Of a stretch of DNA of 13,661 nucleotides, positions 6,857 to 13,661 are shown in pieces. Every line of letters begins with the position of its first letter. Position 1 is the stretch's first letter. Source of the DNA: an uncultured Eggerthellaceae bacterium (lineage in GTDB: Bacteria; Actinomycetota; Coriobacteriia; Coriobacteriales; Eggerthellaceae); the NCBI GenBank assembly GCA_947632575.1, contig CANRPV010000023.1, positions 1-13,661 of the forward strand, given 5' to 3'. Both the position numbers and the translations under genes were made by a program. The notes under the pieces are model-generated. The model worked only from the letters and a program-made list of their open reading frames with translations. It was not told the origin of the DNA and ran no database searches.

Positions 6857-6870
6857 GGTTTTCACTGGAG

Positions 6871-6876
6871 TATAAT
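6871..6876 (+). promoter_or_regulatory. perfect -10 box upstream of ftsK
   Basis: A consensus TATAAT lies 15 nt after the RNase J stop codon and 107 nt before the ftsK start. No convincing -35 sits 16-18 nt upstream; TTGAGG at 6853-6858 is only 12 nt away. The call is therefore tentative. If real, it would start a separate ftsK transcript with a leader of about 100 nt that contains the hairpin at 6905-6944. Confidence 0.4.
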
Positions 6877-6904
6877 CATAAAGACGTACCTGAATCTAAA
6901 GGCG

Positions 6905-6944
6905 GGTTTTGCTCTGGGGCAAGGTTTTACCAGGGAGCAAAGCC
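6905..6944 (+). promoter_or_regulatory. stable hairpin in the ftsK leader
   Basis: Bases 6905-6914 pair with 6935-6944 (10 bp, one G-U at 6907/6942). After two bulged G residues (6933-6934), 6915-6917 pair with 6930-6932, leaving a 12-nt loop. There is no U tract afterwards, so it is not a rho-independent terminator. It lies 38 nt before the GTG start of ftsK and does not cover the AAGGAG ribosome site at 6971-6976. Its role is unknown; mRNA stability or a protein-binding site are options. Confidence 0.5.
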
Positions 6945-6982
6945 GGTAAACGAGACTTAAACACAGCACGAAGGAGCAGGGC

Positions 6983-9532
6983 GTGGCCCGACGAAGCGCA
7001 GCGGCATCCCAAGGAGGAAATCGATCCTCATCTCGTGGGAATAGCCAGGATAAACGAAATCTTTCCTCTCGGCGGCAAGTTCCCCAAGACAATCGCATCA
7101 TTGATGATCAGGCGCGCCATGATATCGGTGGCGTCATCATCATTCTGTTGGCGGTAGCACTGTTTGTCGCCGCCATTCTTCCCACCGAGGGTATCGTCAC
7201 CTCGGCTCTCTCCGAAAGCCTTCGATTGATCTTCGGGGTGGGGGCTTTCGTATTGCCGTTTTTCCTCGCGGTTGTCGGCATCACCGTCATCGTGCGCTTT
7301 GAGCGCCAGCGGGTTCCGGGTCGGGTAACGATCGGCCTTGCCCTAATTTTCCTGGCGATTCTCGGTCTGATCGGCCTTGCCACTCCTATCCAAGAAGGCC
7401 AATACGACCAGCTTTTCTACCGTCTGATGCTCATCGATCACGGCGGTTATATCGGCGCAGGTCTTGCTTGGGGAGGACTTGTGCTCTTCGGCCGTATCAT
7501 CACGACGATCATCCTCATCGGAGTGATCCTCGTCGGCGCCATCATCATTGGTTTCTCCCTGTCGCGGCTCATTGATCGCGTGCGCGCCATTCGCGAGGCC
7601 CGTGAGGCGGAAAAGGATTCGGTCATGGCTCCGCCTTTCGCCAGAAGGCGTGAAGGTGGCGTCGATCCTGCGGTGCTCGAAGGTCAAATGACCGGCGATC
7701 TTAATGGGGCGTTGCTTGATCAGGAAATGACTCGGCCGCTTCGCTCTCATGACGCCACCGACGTTTCAGCTTTCGGCGCCGGCAGCGGATCCGCGCAAAC
7801 GCGTCGTTTAAGTCAAACGAAGAGCGATGAGAACGCTCGTCCTCTCTCTCAAAAGGCACAAACCCGTAAGCTCTCTCAAGATGAGAAGGCCTCTTTGGCA
7901 AGCGAGAGTGTTGATGGCCTGGAAGGCTCTGAGCTTTCGCAAGGCATGTCGCAGGCTGGAGCTGCGGTATCGTTGATGAGCGACACCAGCACGCCACATC
8001 CCATGGAAGGCTTCGAATTGCCCTCTATGGACTTGCTGAAATCCAGTCCTCGGACGAACAAGGATAAATCTTCTGTCCAAGAGCTTCAGGATACGGCGAA
8101 TCGCCTGCAGGAGACTCTTTCTGATTTCGGGATCAATGCGCGGGTGGTCGATTGGATCGCGGGTCCGACGGTCACGCTATTCGAGGTGGAGCTTCCGGCT
8201 GGCGTGCGCGTGAGCCGGGTGACCGCGCTCAACGATGACCTGGCTTTGGCTCTGGCGGCACCGGGTGTGCGCATCTTCGCACCTATTCCGGGTACCAATT
8301 ATGTGGGTATCGAAGTGCCAAATAAGACACGCCAAACGGTCGTATTAAAAGAGGTGCTTGAGGATGCCGGAAGCGGGCCGCTGCAAATCGCCATCGGAAA
8401 GGACGTGGAAGGCAATTCCATCGTCACCGATCTAGCCAAGATGCCCCATTTGCTGATCGGTGGCACCACCGGTTCCGGTAAATCGGTCTCCATAAACGCC
8501 ATGATCATGTCCATCCTGATGAGAGCAACACCTGCTGAGGTTCGTTTCATCATGATCGACCCTAAGCGGGTAGAGTTCACTCCCTATAACGGAATTCCGC
8601 ATCTGTATGTGCCCGTGGTCACCGAGCCGAAAGAAGCGGCGAGCGCGCTTTCTTGGGGCGTTGCCGAGATGGAGCGGCGGCTGAAGGTATTTTCCAAGGT
8701 GGGCGTTCGCAATATCGGTCAGTACAATGCCAAGGTTCAAAACGGCGAGCTCGAGGATGAGGAAGCTTGCGAGCTACCTTATATCGTGATCATCATCGAC
8801 GAGTTGGCGGATCTGATGATGAACGTGGGTAAAGAGGTGGAGTTTTCCATCAGCCGCATAGCTCAGCTGGCTCGTGCGGCGGGAATTCACCTGATCGTCG
8901 CCACTCAGCGCCCCTCCGCCAACGTGGTCACCGGTCTCATCAAGGCGAATATCACCAATCGCATCGCGTTTAACGTGGCTTCTGGTATCGATTCGAGGGT
9001 AGTGCTCGATACTCCAGGTGCGGAGAATCTAATCGGTCTGGGGGACTTGCTCTTTTCCAAGCCCGAGTATCCCAAACCCGTGCGTATTCAAGGCTGCTTT
9101 GTCTCGGAAAGCGAGATCAACGCCGTCGTGGATAAACTGAAGGAGCAGGCGGAGCCCGAATATCATAACGAGATCCTGCAAACCAATCTCATAACCCTTG
9201 GAGCGAGTTCCCCGGATGGCTCCGGAGGTGGTTCCAGCTCCGATGATCCGCTGCTCTGGGAGGCAGCCGACATCGTCGCTCAAAGCGGTTTAGGATCCAC
9301 CTCGAACATCCAACGACGTCTCAAAGTGGGCTATTCCCGAGCAGGACGTATAATGGATCAGTTGGAGGAAAAGGGCATCGTAGGACCGGCTAATGGGTCG
9401 AAACCACGCGAAGTTCTTGTAGATGTGCTGGAACTTGAGACTTTAAAGGCGTTTGAGCAGAATGATGGCGACGATAACGGCCATAATTATTCCCATGATT
9501 CTGCTGCGGACCTATCCTTTTTAGAGGAGTAA
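6983..9532 (+). CDS. ftsK: DNA translocase FtsK/SpoIIIE
   Basis: FtsK is a septum-anchored hexameric ATPase that pumps chromosomal DNA during division and helps resolve chromosome dimers. The 849-residue protein has a basic N-terminus and four predicted membrane segments (about 48-67, 83-104, 114-134 and 157-192, the last long or split). A hydrophilic linker (about 200-360) follows, then the motor with Walker A GGTTGSGKS (493-501) and Walker B IIIDELAD (Asp606, Glu607). The ATQRPSANVVTGLIKANITN segment is typical. A gamma winged-helix domain (about 754-832) would read polar DNA sequences. The start is GTG with AAGGAG 6 nt upstream. The linker repeats an L-S-Q element (276-278, 288-290, 297-299, 318-320). 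Length is typical of FtsK proteins with short linkers. The RodZ-like gene starts 6 nt downstream, so the two are probably co-translated. Confidence 0.97.
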   Translation: MARRSAAASQGGNRSSSRGNSQDKRNLSSRRQVPQDNRIIDDQARHDIGGVIIILLAVALFVAAILPTEGIVTSALSESLRLIFGVGAFVLPFFLAVVGITVIVRFERQRVPGRVTIGLALIFLAILGLIGLATPIQEGQYDQLFYRLMLIDHGGYIGAGLAWGGLVLFGRIITTIILIGVILVGAIIIGFSLSRLIDRVRAIREAREAEKDSVMAPPFARRREGGVDPAVLEGQMTGDLNGALLDQEMTRPLRSHDATDVSAFGAGSGSAQTRRLSQTKSDENARPLSQKAQTRKLSQDEKASLASESVDGLEGSELSQGMSQAGAAVSLMSDTSTPHPMEGFELPSMDLLKSSPRTNKDKSSVQELQDTANRLQETLSDFGINARVVDWIAGPTVTLFEVELPAGVRVSRVTALNDDLALALAAPGVRIFAPIPGTNYVGIEVPNKTRQTVVLKEVLEDAGSGPLQIAIGKDVEGNSIVTDLAKMPHLLIGGTTGSGKSVSINAMIMSILMRATPAEVRFIMIDPKRVEFTPYNGIPHLYVPVVTEPKEAASALSWGVAEMERRLKVFSKVGVRNIGQYNAKVQNGELEDEEACELPYIVIIIDELADLMMNVGKEVEFSISRIAQLARAAGIHLIVATQRPSANVVTGLIKANITNRIAFNVASGIDSRVVLDTPGAENLIGLGDLLFSKPEYPKPVRIQGCFVSESEINAVVDKLKEQAEPEYHNEILQTNLITLGASSPDGSGGGSSSDDPLLWEAADIVAQSGLGSTSNIQRRLKVGYSRAGRIMDQLEEKGIVGPANGSKPREVLVDVLELETLKAFEQNDGDDNGHNYSHDSAADLSFLEE

Positions 9533-9538
9533 CAAACA

Positions 9539-10759
9539 ATGGCGCGACAGGTACCCTTTGGTGAAATACTGCACGACGCCCGAAGGCGCAAGGGATTAGA
9601 CCTGATGACGGTCTCACGTCGCCTTCGCGTACGCTCAGACATTCTCCAAGCTATCGAGAATAATGATTTTTCGCGGATGCCTCCGTCTGGCTACGCGCGC
9701 AATATGATCGCTGCCTATGCTCGTTTTCTTGGTCTCAACGGAGCTGAAATATCAAAGCTCTATCTTGAGGAATCCTACGCCTACGAAGTGGGGCAAGCAC
9801 GTAATGACTCTCTGCGCAGCTCCGATTCCGGCGTGATAAGTTCCCGTCCTTCTCGTTTTGCCGCTCGGCCTGACAGATCGGGTCGCATGGTTTCTTCCGA
9901 GCAAAACAGTCCTCAAGGGTCCTCGAGGATGCAGCGAGAAAGGGGAGTCGGCAGGCCTCAACGCACTCGTCCAGGATCGGGTCGTATCCATTTCGATGAG
10001 CGAGATGATTTTCGCGAGAGGATCTATGCCCAGGATCGCGTTCACTCCACAAGCCATGGTGCTATCGGAACTCAATATACGAATTTCTACGCGGGTCCCT
10101 CCGCGCCGGGCATTCGGAGCCGCCTGCCGTTTTTCATCATAGCCGGCGTTCTTCTGATCGTTTTAGTGGTGGTGCTGATCGTTTCATTCAGCTGCCATAG
10201 CTCCAAATCTGAAGATGTGCCGTCGATGCCCATCGCTGGTTTGACTGACACATCCGATCCGGAGAATAACGAACAGTCACCGGTTTCAAATCCTGCGCCG
10301 ACCAGCGCCGTGTTCGCTTACGACATTCCGAGTGGTCAGTCGGCTTACGTGGAGATCTATATCGATGGCGCCGAGCTACCTGAAGTAGCCGCCACCCAAA
10401 ACGGTCCCTACTCTCATTCATACAATGTAACCGGAACTCTTCGTTTCGTGACCACGAATCCGACCGCTATCCAGGCCACTATCGACGGCACGGCCATTGA
10501 GTTCACCGATCCGGATGGAGATGGTGTCTATACCTACACCGTCGATTTCCCGACGATTCTCGCTCAGTGGACGCAGAATAACGCCGCCGCTATAGCTGCG
10601 ACTCAGCGCAACAGCTCCTCGTCTTCGGGAGGTTCCAGCAACTCTACAACGGGAAATAGCTCGGGAGCATCGGGAACTTCGGGAACTTCAGGAACTTCTG
10701 GCACGTCGGGATCCTCGGGAACATCCGGGTCCTCAGGTTCTTCGAATAGCTCCAATTAA
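9539..10759 (+). CDS. RodZ-like membrane-anchored helix-turn-helix protein
   Basis: The 406-residue protein has an N-terminal HTH of the RodZ/HTH_25 type (about 7-66, FGEILHDARRRKGLDLMTVS to YARFLGL). An Arg/Ser-rich linker of about 120 residues follows, then one strongly hydrophobic membrane helix (196-219). The outer domain (about 258-345) resembles the beta-rich C-terminal domain of RodZ (DUF4115), with the pattern AYVEIYIDG...TIDGTAIEF. In E. coli, RodZ links MreB to the cell wall machinery; HTH proteins of this type directly after ftsK are common in Actinomycetota, and their role is less clear. The last 48 residues (359-406) are almost only Ser, Gly, Thr and Asn. The ATG at 9539 has GAGGAG (9524-9529) inside the end of ftsK. 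I am sure of the architecture, less sure that it functions as RodZ, so no symbol is given. Confidence 0.85.
   Translation: MARQVPFGEILHDARRRKGLDLMTVSRRLRVRSDILQAIENNDFSRMPPSGYARNMIAAYARFLGLNGAEISKLYLEESYAYEVGQARNDSLRSSDSGVISSRPSRFAARPDRSGRMVSSEQNSPQGSSRMQRERGVGRPQRTRPGSGRIHFDERDDFRERIYAQDRVHSTSHGAIGTQYTNFYAGPSAPGIRSRLPFFIIAGVLLIVLVVVLIVSFSCHSSKSEDVPSMPIAGLTDTSDPENNEQSPVSNPAPTSAVFAYDIPSGQSAYVEIYIDGAELPEVAATQNGPYSHSYNVTGTLRFVTTNPTAIQATIDGTAIEFTDPDGDGVYTYTVDFPTILAQWTQNNAAAIAATQRNSSSSSGGSSNSTTGNSSGASGTSGTSGTSGTSGSSGTSGSSGSSNSSN
10673..10744 (+). repeat. degenerate 9-bp repeats coding Gly-Thr/Ser-Ser
   Basis: Eight consecutive 9-bp units of the form GGA-ACT/TCC-TCN code (Gly-Thr-Ser/Gly-Ser-Ser)8 in the C-terminal tail of the RodZ-like protein (residues 379-402). 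Third positions vary between units, so the protein repeat is better kept than the DNA repeat. Such tracts are prone to length change by slippage and would form a flexible extracytoplasmic tail. Confidence 0.85.
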
Positions 10760-10856
10760 GAGTGGTTCCAACGAAGCGCCAGATTCTTAAAGGACGAATT
10801 TAAAAGGGCCAATCGGACGATGAGCATAGCGACCAATAAAGAAAGGGCATGAGGTT

Positions 10857-11354
10857 ATGGCCAAGGAATCTAGTTTCGACGTTGTTTCCTCTGTGGACAT
10901 GCAAGAGGTTGATAACGCGGTCCAACAGGCGAAAAAGGAAATAGTCCAGCGCTATGATCTGAAGGATTCAGGCTCTAAACTTGACCTCGATAAGGCCAAG
11001 TTCGCGATAACCGTCGCAGCCCCTTCCGACTTTGTGGCTAAACAGGTTATCGATGTCCTCGGATCCAAGCTGATCAAGCGTGGCGTCGAACTTTCCGCCC
11101 TGAACTGGGGCGAGGTTCAAGCTGCTTCAGGCGGCACGGTACGTCGTGTGGCCACGATCATTAACGGTATTGATAAAGACACCGCCTCGAAAATCTCCAA
11201 GGAGATACGCAATCTCAAGCTGAAATGCAAGGTTTCGATCGAAGGCGATAAGCTGCGGGTAAGCTCTGCCTCCAAAGACACGCTCCAAGAGGTTATCGCC
11301 TTTTTGCGAGACAGCGATTTCGGTCAACCTCTTCAGTTCGTGAATTATCGCTAG
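10857..11354 (+). CDS. YajQ family nucleotide-binding protein
   Basis: The 165-residue product matches the YajQ (UPF0234/DUF520) family over its full length. It starts with SSFDVVSSVDMQEVDNAVQQAKKEI and RYDLKDS and ends with LRDSDFGQPLQFVNYR, all family hallmarks. These proteins contain two ferredoxin-like folds. A Xanthomonas member binds cyclic di-GMP and acts with a transcription factor, while E. coli YajQ has been reported to bind nucleotides or RNA; the role in Gram-positive relatives is not settled. The ATG at 10857 is preceded by GAAAGGGCATGAGG. The gap of 97 nt from the RodZ-like gene holds no clear promoter or terminator, so it may be read from upstream. rimO follows after 24 nt. Family assignment is firm, function is not. 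Confidence 0.93.
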   Translation: MAKESSFDVVSSVDMQEVDNAVQQAKKEIVQRYDLKDSGSKLDLDKAKFAITVAAPSDFVAKQVIDVLGSKLIKRGVELSALNWGEVQAASGGTVRRVATIINGIDKDTASKISKEIRNLKLKCKVSIEGDKLRVSSASKDTLQEVIAFLRDSDFGQPLQFVNYR

Positions 11355-11378
11355 GCGATAGTCGCATATCTTGGGATT

Positions 11379-12935
11379 ATGAGCTCGGTTCTTGCTGATT
11401 GCACCAGTTCAGGTAAGGCAAACGATTTGATATCGGGCGCGTGTGAGAATCAACGCCGTGTGGCCTTTGTCACCATGGGTTGTGCCAAGAACGAGGTAGA
11501 CAGCGCTCATATGGGCAAGATCCTTCAAAAGGCTGGCTATACCTTGGTAGATGAACCCGATCAAGCGGATGTGGTGATCGTCAACACGTGTTCGTTTATC
11601 CAAAGCGCCACCGAGGAAAGCCTTGAGGCCATATTCGACGCGGCGAATCTCTCTCGCGTAACAAGTGGCGAATGCGCTTTGGTGGTGGCCGGTTGCCTGC
11701 CGGCGCGGTATGGTGATGAACTCGTACAAGAACTTCCCGAAGTAGATGCCTTCGTAGCCTGCGAAGATGAGGCAAAGATCGACCAGGTACTGGCAGCGCT
11801 TACCTCTGCACCAGATGACAAGTCGCAACAAACCGAACAGGGTTATCCGTCTGGTTCTGACGTGGCTGAAACCTATGCAGATGAGGCAAATGCGGCTTGT
11901 GAGGCTTATGATGCTCATGAGGCTCATGAAGCTGAGGGTGCTGATGAACTTGTTGATGATGTTGATGGGCTTGATAATCAGCTCGCTGACGATGAACTCG
12001 TCGATGATGGGTCATCTCTCACGTTTGATCCGGTAGAGCCTCATCTAAGCTTCGCCTACGTAAAGATATCCGATGGTTGTGACCGCTTCTGCTCCTACTG
12101 CACGATTCCTTTTATCCGCGGTAGGTACCACAGCTATAGCTTCGAGCAGATCTACGATGAAGTGGCCGCCCATGTGGCGTCGGGAGTTCAGGAGATCGAT
12201 CTGGTTGCTCAGGACACCGGTCGCTGGGGTGAGGATCTTACTCCGGCTCGAGATTTAGCTTGGCTAGCCGATAAGCTCTCAGAGGCATTCCCCGACACCT
12301 GGTTTCGTCTTCTCTACATTCAGCCTGAAGGCGTGAGCGACAGACTCTTAGAGGTTATGGCTCAAAGGGATAATCTCTGCTCTTATCTAGACATCCCTCT
12401 TCAGCATATCAGCGGTCATCTTTTGAAATCAATGCATCGTCGGGGGGATCGAACCTCGGTTGTGACTCTGCTTGAAAAGATTCACCATTATCTTCCCGAA
12501 GCGACGCTCCGCACGACTCTAATGACTGGCTTTCCCGGAGAGACCGAAGAAGATTTTGAGGAACTCTGCGAATTTGTCTCAGAAGGCTTCTTTGACTATA
12601 TCGGCATCTTTGCCTATTCTCGTGAGGAAGGTACAAGGGCCTTTGATCTGCCGAACCAAGTTGATGAAGACGAAAAGATCGATCGAGCGCGGCAGCTCAG
12701 AGAACTAGCTGATTCGATCTGCTCGGCGAAGATTGCAGAGCGAATCGGATCTCAACTTGAGGTTTTAGTAGAGGCGATCGAGGACGACGGTCAGGTTGTT
12801 GGCCGCGCCCAATGTCAGGCACCTGAGGTTGATGGTTCCACGTTCCTCGACAGAGGAACCCCCGGCCAAAAGCTCAGGGTAATTATTGACGATGCCTTGA
12901 TGTATGAGATGGAAGGGACTGTAGTCGATGGCTGA
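11379..12935 (+). CDS. rimO: ribosomal protein S12 methylthiotransferase RimO
   Basis: RimO is a radical-SAM enzyme with two [4Fe-4S] clusters that adds a methylthio group to a conserved Asp of ribosomal protein S12. The 518-residue protein has the N-terminal MTTase domain with Cys35 (MGCAKNEVDS), Cys71 (NTCSF) and Cys106 (AGCLPARY). The radical-SAM CxxxCxxC is at Cys234, Cys238 and Cys241 (GCDRFCSYC), and a C-terminal TRAM domain spans about 450-518. Family members are usually near 440 residues. Here about 70 extra, strongly acidic residues (about 146-214, rich in Asp, Glu and Ala) separate the two cluster domains. The start is uncertain: the ATG at 11379 adds 27 residues before the usual beginning, and an in-frame GTG at 11460 (Val28) would give a more typical N-terminus; neither has a strong ribosome site. 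MiaB is the main alternative, but the MGCAKNEVDS motif and the pgsA neighbour favour RimO. It overlaps pgsA by 8 nt. Confidence 0.92.
   Translation: MSSVLADCTSSGKANDLISGACENQRRVAFVTMGCAKNEVDSAHMGKILQKAGYTLVDEPDQADVVIVNTCSFIQSATEESLEAIFDAANLSRVTSGECALVVAGCLPARYGDELVQELPEVDAFVACEDEAKIDQVLAALTSAPDDKSQQTEQGYPSGSDVAETYADEANAACEAYDAHEAHEAEGADELVDDVDGLDNQLADDELVDDGSSLTFDPVEPHLSFAYVKISDGCDRFCSYCTIPFIRGRYHSYSFEQIYDEVAAHVASGVQEIDLVAQDTGRWGEDLTPARDLAWLADKLSEAFPDTWFRLLYIQPEGVSDRLLEVMAQRDNLCSYLDIPLQHISGHLLKSMHRRGDRTSVVTLLEKIHHYLPEATLRTTLMTGFPGETEEDFEELCEFVSEGFFDYIGIFAYSREEGTRAFDLPNQVDEDEKIDRARQLRELADSICSAKIAERIGSQLEVLVEAIEDDGQVVGRAQCQAPEVDGSTFLDRGTPGQKLRVIIDDALMYEMEGTVVDG
11874..12012 (+). repeat. low-complexity GAT/GAG/GCT-rich tract inside rimO
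   Basis: Near-repeats of GATGCTCATGAGGCTCATGA and GATGAACTTGTTGATGATG type follow one another and code Ala/Glu/His- and Asp/Val/Leu-rich peptides (for example HEAHEAE, DELVDDVDG and DDELVDDG). ADDELVDDG closely echoes ADELVDDVDG about 14 residues earlier, which points to internal duplication. The tract forms most of the acidic insertion in RimO and keeps the reading frame. Confidence 0.75.
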
Positions 12936-13661
12936 TAGTGGGTCATCAGAGCGTCTTTGGACTCCGGCGAATATCGTCACTATTATTCGCATTTGCCTGG
13001 TGCCTGTTTTCGTCGTTGCGCTTATCAGTCCTTGGCCCCAATGGTTCGGACTTACCGACATCACCAATGAAACGAAAAGCCTGATCGCCGCAGGACTATT
13101 TATTGTAATCTCCTGCACTGATTGGATCGACGGCTATCTCGCTCGATCTCGGCAGGAAGTCACCGATTTCGGTAAATTCATGGACCCCCTGGCCGATAAG
13201 ATCCTGGTGGCAGCTGCACTTCTGGCTTTGGTCGAACTCTCGGTGTTACCGTCATGGCCGGTGCTCATCATTTTGGCTCGTGAGTTCATCGTCTCTGGTG
13301 TCCGCATGGTGGCTGCGAGCAAAGGTGTGGTCATAGCCGCGAGCTGGTACGGTAAAGCAAAAACCGTCACCCAAATCATCGCCGTTGTTTTGTTTTTGAT
13401 AAAGGATAGCCTCTCGCTTCCCAATGCCGAAGCGGCCTTCACAAACCCGCTTTATGTAGCTTCTTGGGCTGTGATGATCGTGGCATTGTTCCTTACCATC
13501 TTGTCGATGCTGGATTACCTGTCCAAGGCACGCAACCTCATCGGGCTTGGGAAATCCTCTGCCAGCGAGGATCTTGAGGGTGAAAAGAGCACTATCGAAG
13601 AGCTCGCCCAACAAGTAATTACACTAGCCACCGAGCAGGCAGTGAGTCTCGGAACCGCCGA
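12928..13661 (+). CDS. pgsA: phosphatidylglycerophosphate synthase PgsA, apparently fused to a CinA C-terminal (PncC-type) domain; 3' end outside window
   Basis: PgsA transfers phosphatidate from CDP-diacylglycerol to glycerol-3-phosphate, the committed step to phosphatidylglycerol and cardiolipin in the membrane. Translation from ATG 12928 gives WTPANIVTIIRICLVPVF near the start, several hydrophobic helices and a perfect CDP-alcohol phosphotransferase signature: Asp65, Asp68-Gly69, Ala72-Arg73, Gly82, Asp86, Asp90. The PgsA part ends near residue 207 (YLSKARNLIGL). The frame does not stop. After a short polar linker (208-221) it continues to the edge with IEELAQQVITLATEQAVSLGTA, resembling the first helix and strand of CinA C-terminal/PncC domains (nicotinamide-nucleotide amidohydrolase), which usually continue TAESCTGG; the cut codon begins GA, as a Glu codon would. 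cinA commonly follows pgsA in Actinomycetota, here apparently joined to it. The ATG overlaps the rimO stop by 8 nt, suggesting coupled translation. PgsA is firm; the fusion rests on about 22 residues. Confidence 0.93.
   Translation, partial: MADSGSSERLWTPANIVTIIRICLVPVFVVALISPWPQWFGLTDITNETKSLIAAGLFIVISCTDWIDGYLARSRQEVTDFGKFMDPLADKILVAAALLALVELSVLPSWPVLIILAREFIVSGVRMVAASKGVVIAASWYGKAKTVTQIIAVVLFLIKDSLSLPNAEAAFTNPLYVASWAVMIVALFLTILSMLDYLSKARNLIGLGKSSASEDLEGEKSTIEELAQQVITLATEQAVSLGTA

Noticed and set aside
6853..6858. TTGAGG as the -35 partner of the TATAAT at 6871
   Set aside because: The spacer would be 12 nt, far below the 16-18 nt needed.
10820..10852. Ten-codon mini-ORF ending 4 nt before the yajQ start
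   Set aside because: Codes MSIATNKERA with only a distant AAAAGGG upstream; no regulatory codon run (such as repeated Lys or Trp) is present, so a leader peptide cannot be supported.
10760..10856. Spacer between the RodZ-like gene and yajQ searched for promoter or terminator
   Set aside because: Only AT-rich fragments without paired hexamers and no stable hairpin with a U tract were seen.
11409..12015. Minus-strand frames within rimO, one very rich in His and Gln
   Set aside because: The His/Gln-rich peptide is the complement of the acidic GAT/GAG repeat tract in rimO, so its composition is a by-product.

Overview
The window is a compact, fully co-oriented (+ strand) block of housekeeping genes from what is most likely an actinomycete-related bacterium, probably class Coriobacteriia. 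The grounds are the mid-50s GC content by eye and a gene order (rpsO-pnp-dapB-dapA-RNase J-ftsK-RodZ-like-rimO-pgsA-cinA) that is characteristic of Actinomycetota. The Coriobacteriia placement is an inference from overall protein flavour, not a search result. I see no mobile element, CRISPR array, tRNA, rRNA or sign of recent transfer.

Layout: (1) 1-358, the 3' end of recO (DNA repair). (2) 359-3175, rpsO (ribosomal protein S15) and pnp (PNPase), with a promoter and a structured leader before rpsO and tandem hairpins between the two genes. (3) 3202-4996, dapB and dapA of the lysine/diaminopimelate pathway, separated by a 118-bp spacer with an extended -10 promoter candidate and a perfect 14-bp tandem repeat. 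(4) 5003-6856, RNase J. (5) 6857-9532, a promoter candidate and structured leader, then the DNA translocase ftsK. (6) 9539-10759, a RodZ-like membrane HTH protein with a Gly/Ser/Thr-rich tail. (7) 10857-11354, a YajQ-family protein. (8) 11379-12935, rimO, which carries an unusual acidic insertion. (9) 12928 to the right edge, pgsA, whose reading frame runs on without a stop into what looks like the start of a CinA C-terminal (PncC-type) domain.

Functionally the block combines translation (S15 and its methylthiolation counterpart RimO, which acts on S12), RNA decay (PNPase and RNase J), peptidoglycan/lysine precursor synthesis (DapB then DapA product order reversed: DapA makes the substrate of DapB), chromosome segregation and cell shape (FtsK, RodZ-like), and phospholipid synthesis (PgsA). 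Spacing is tight at dapA/RNase J (6 nt), ftsK/RodZ-like (6 nt) and rimO/pgsA (8-nt overlap), which suggests translational coupling there.

Most of the window is ordinary. The best candidates for something not routinely described are the apparent PgsA-PncC fusion at the right edge, the acidic linker inserted between the two iron-sulfur domains of RimO, and several structured leaders and spacers (before rpsO, between rpsO and pnp, before dapA, before ftsK) that could be regulatory.
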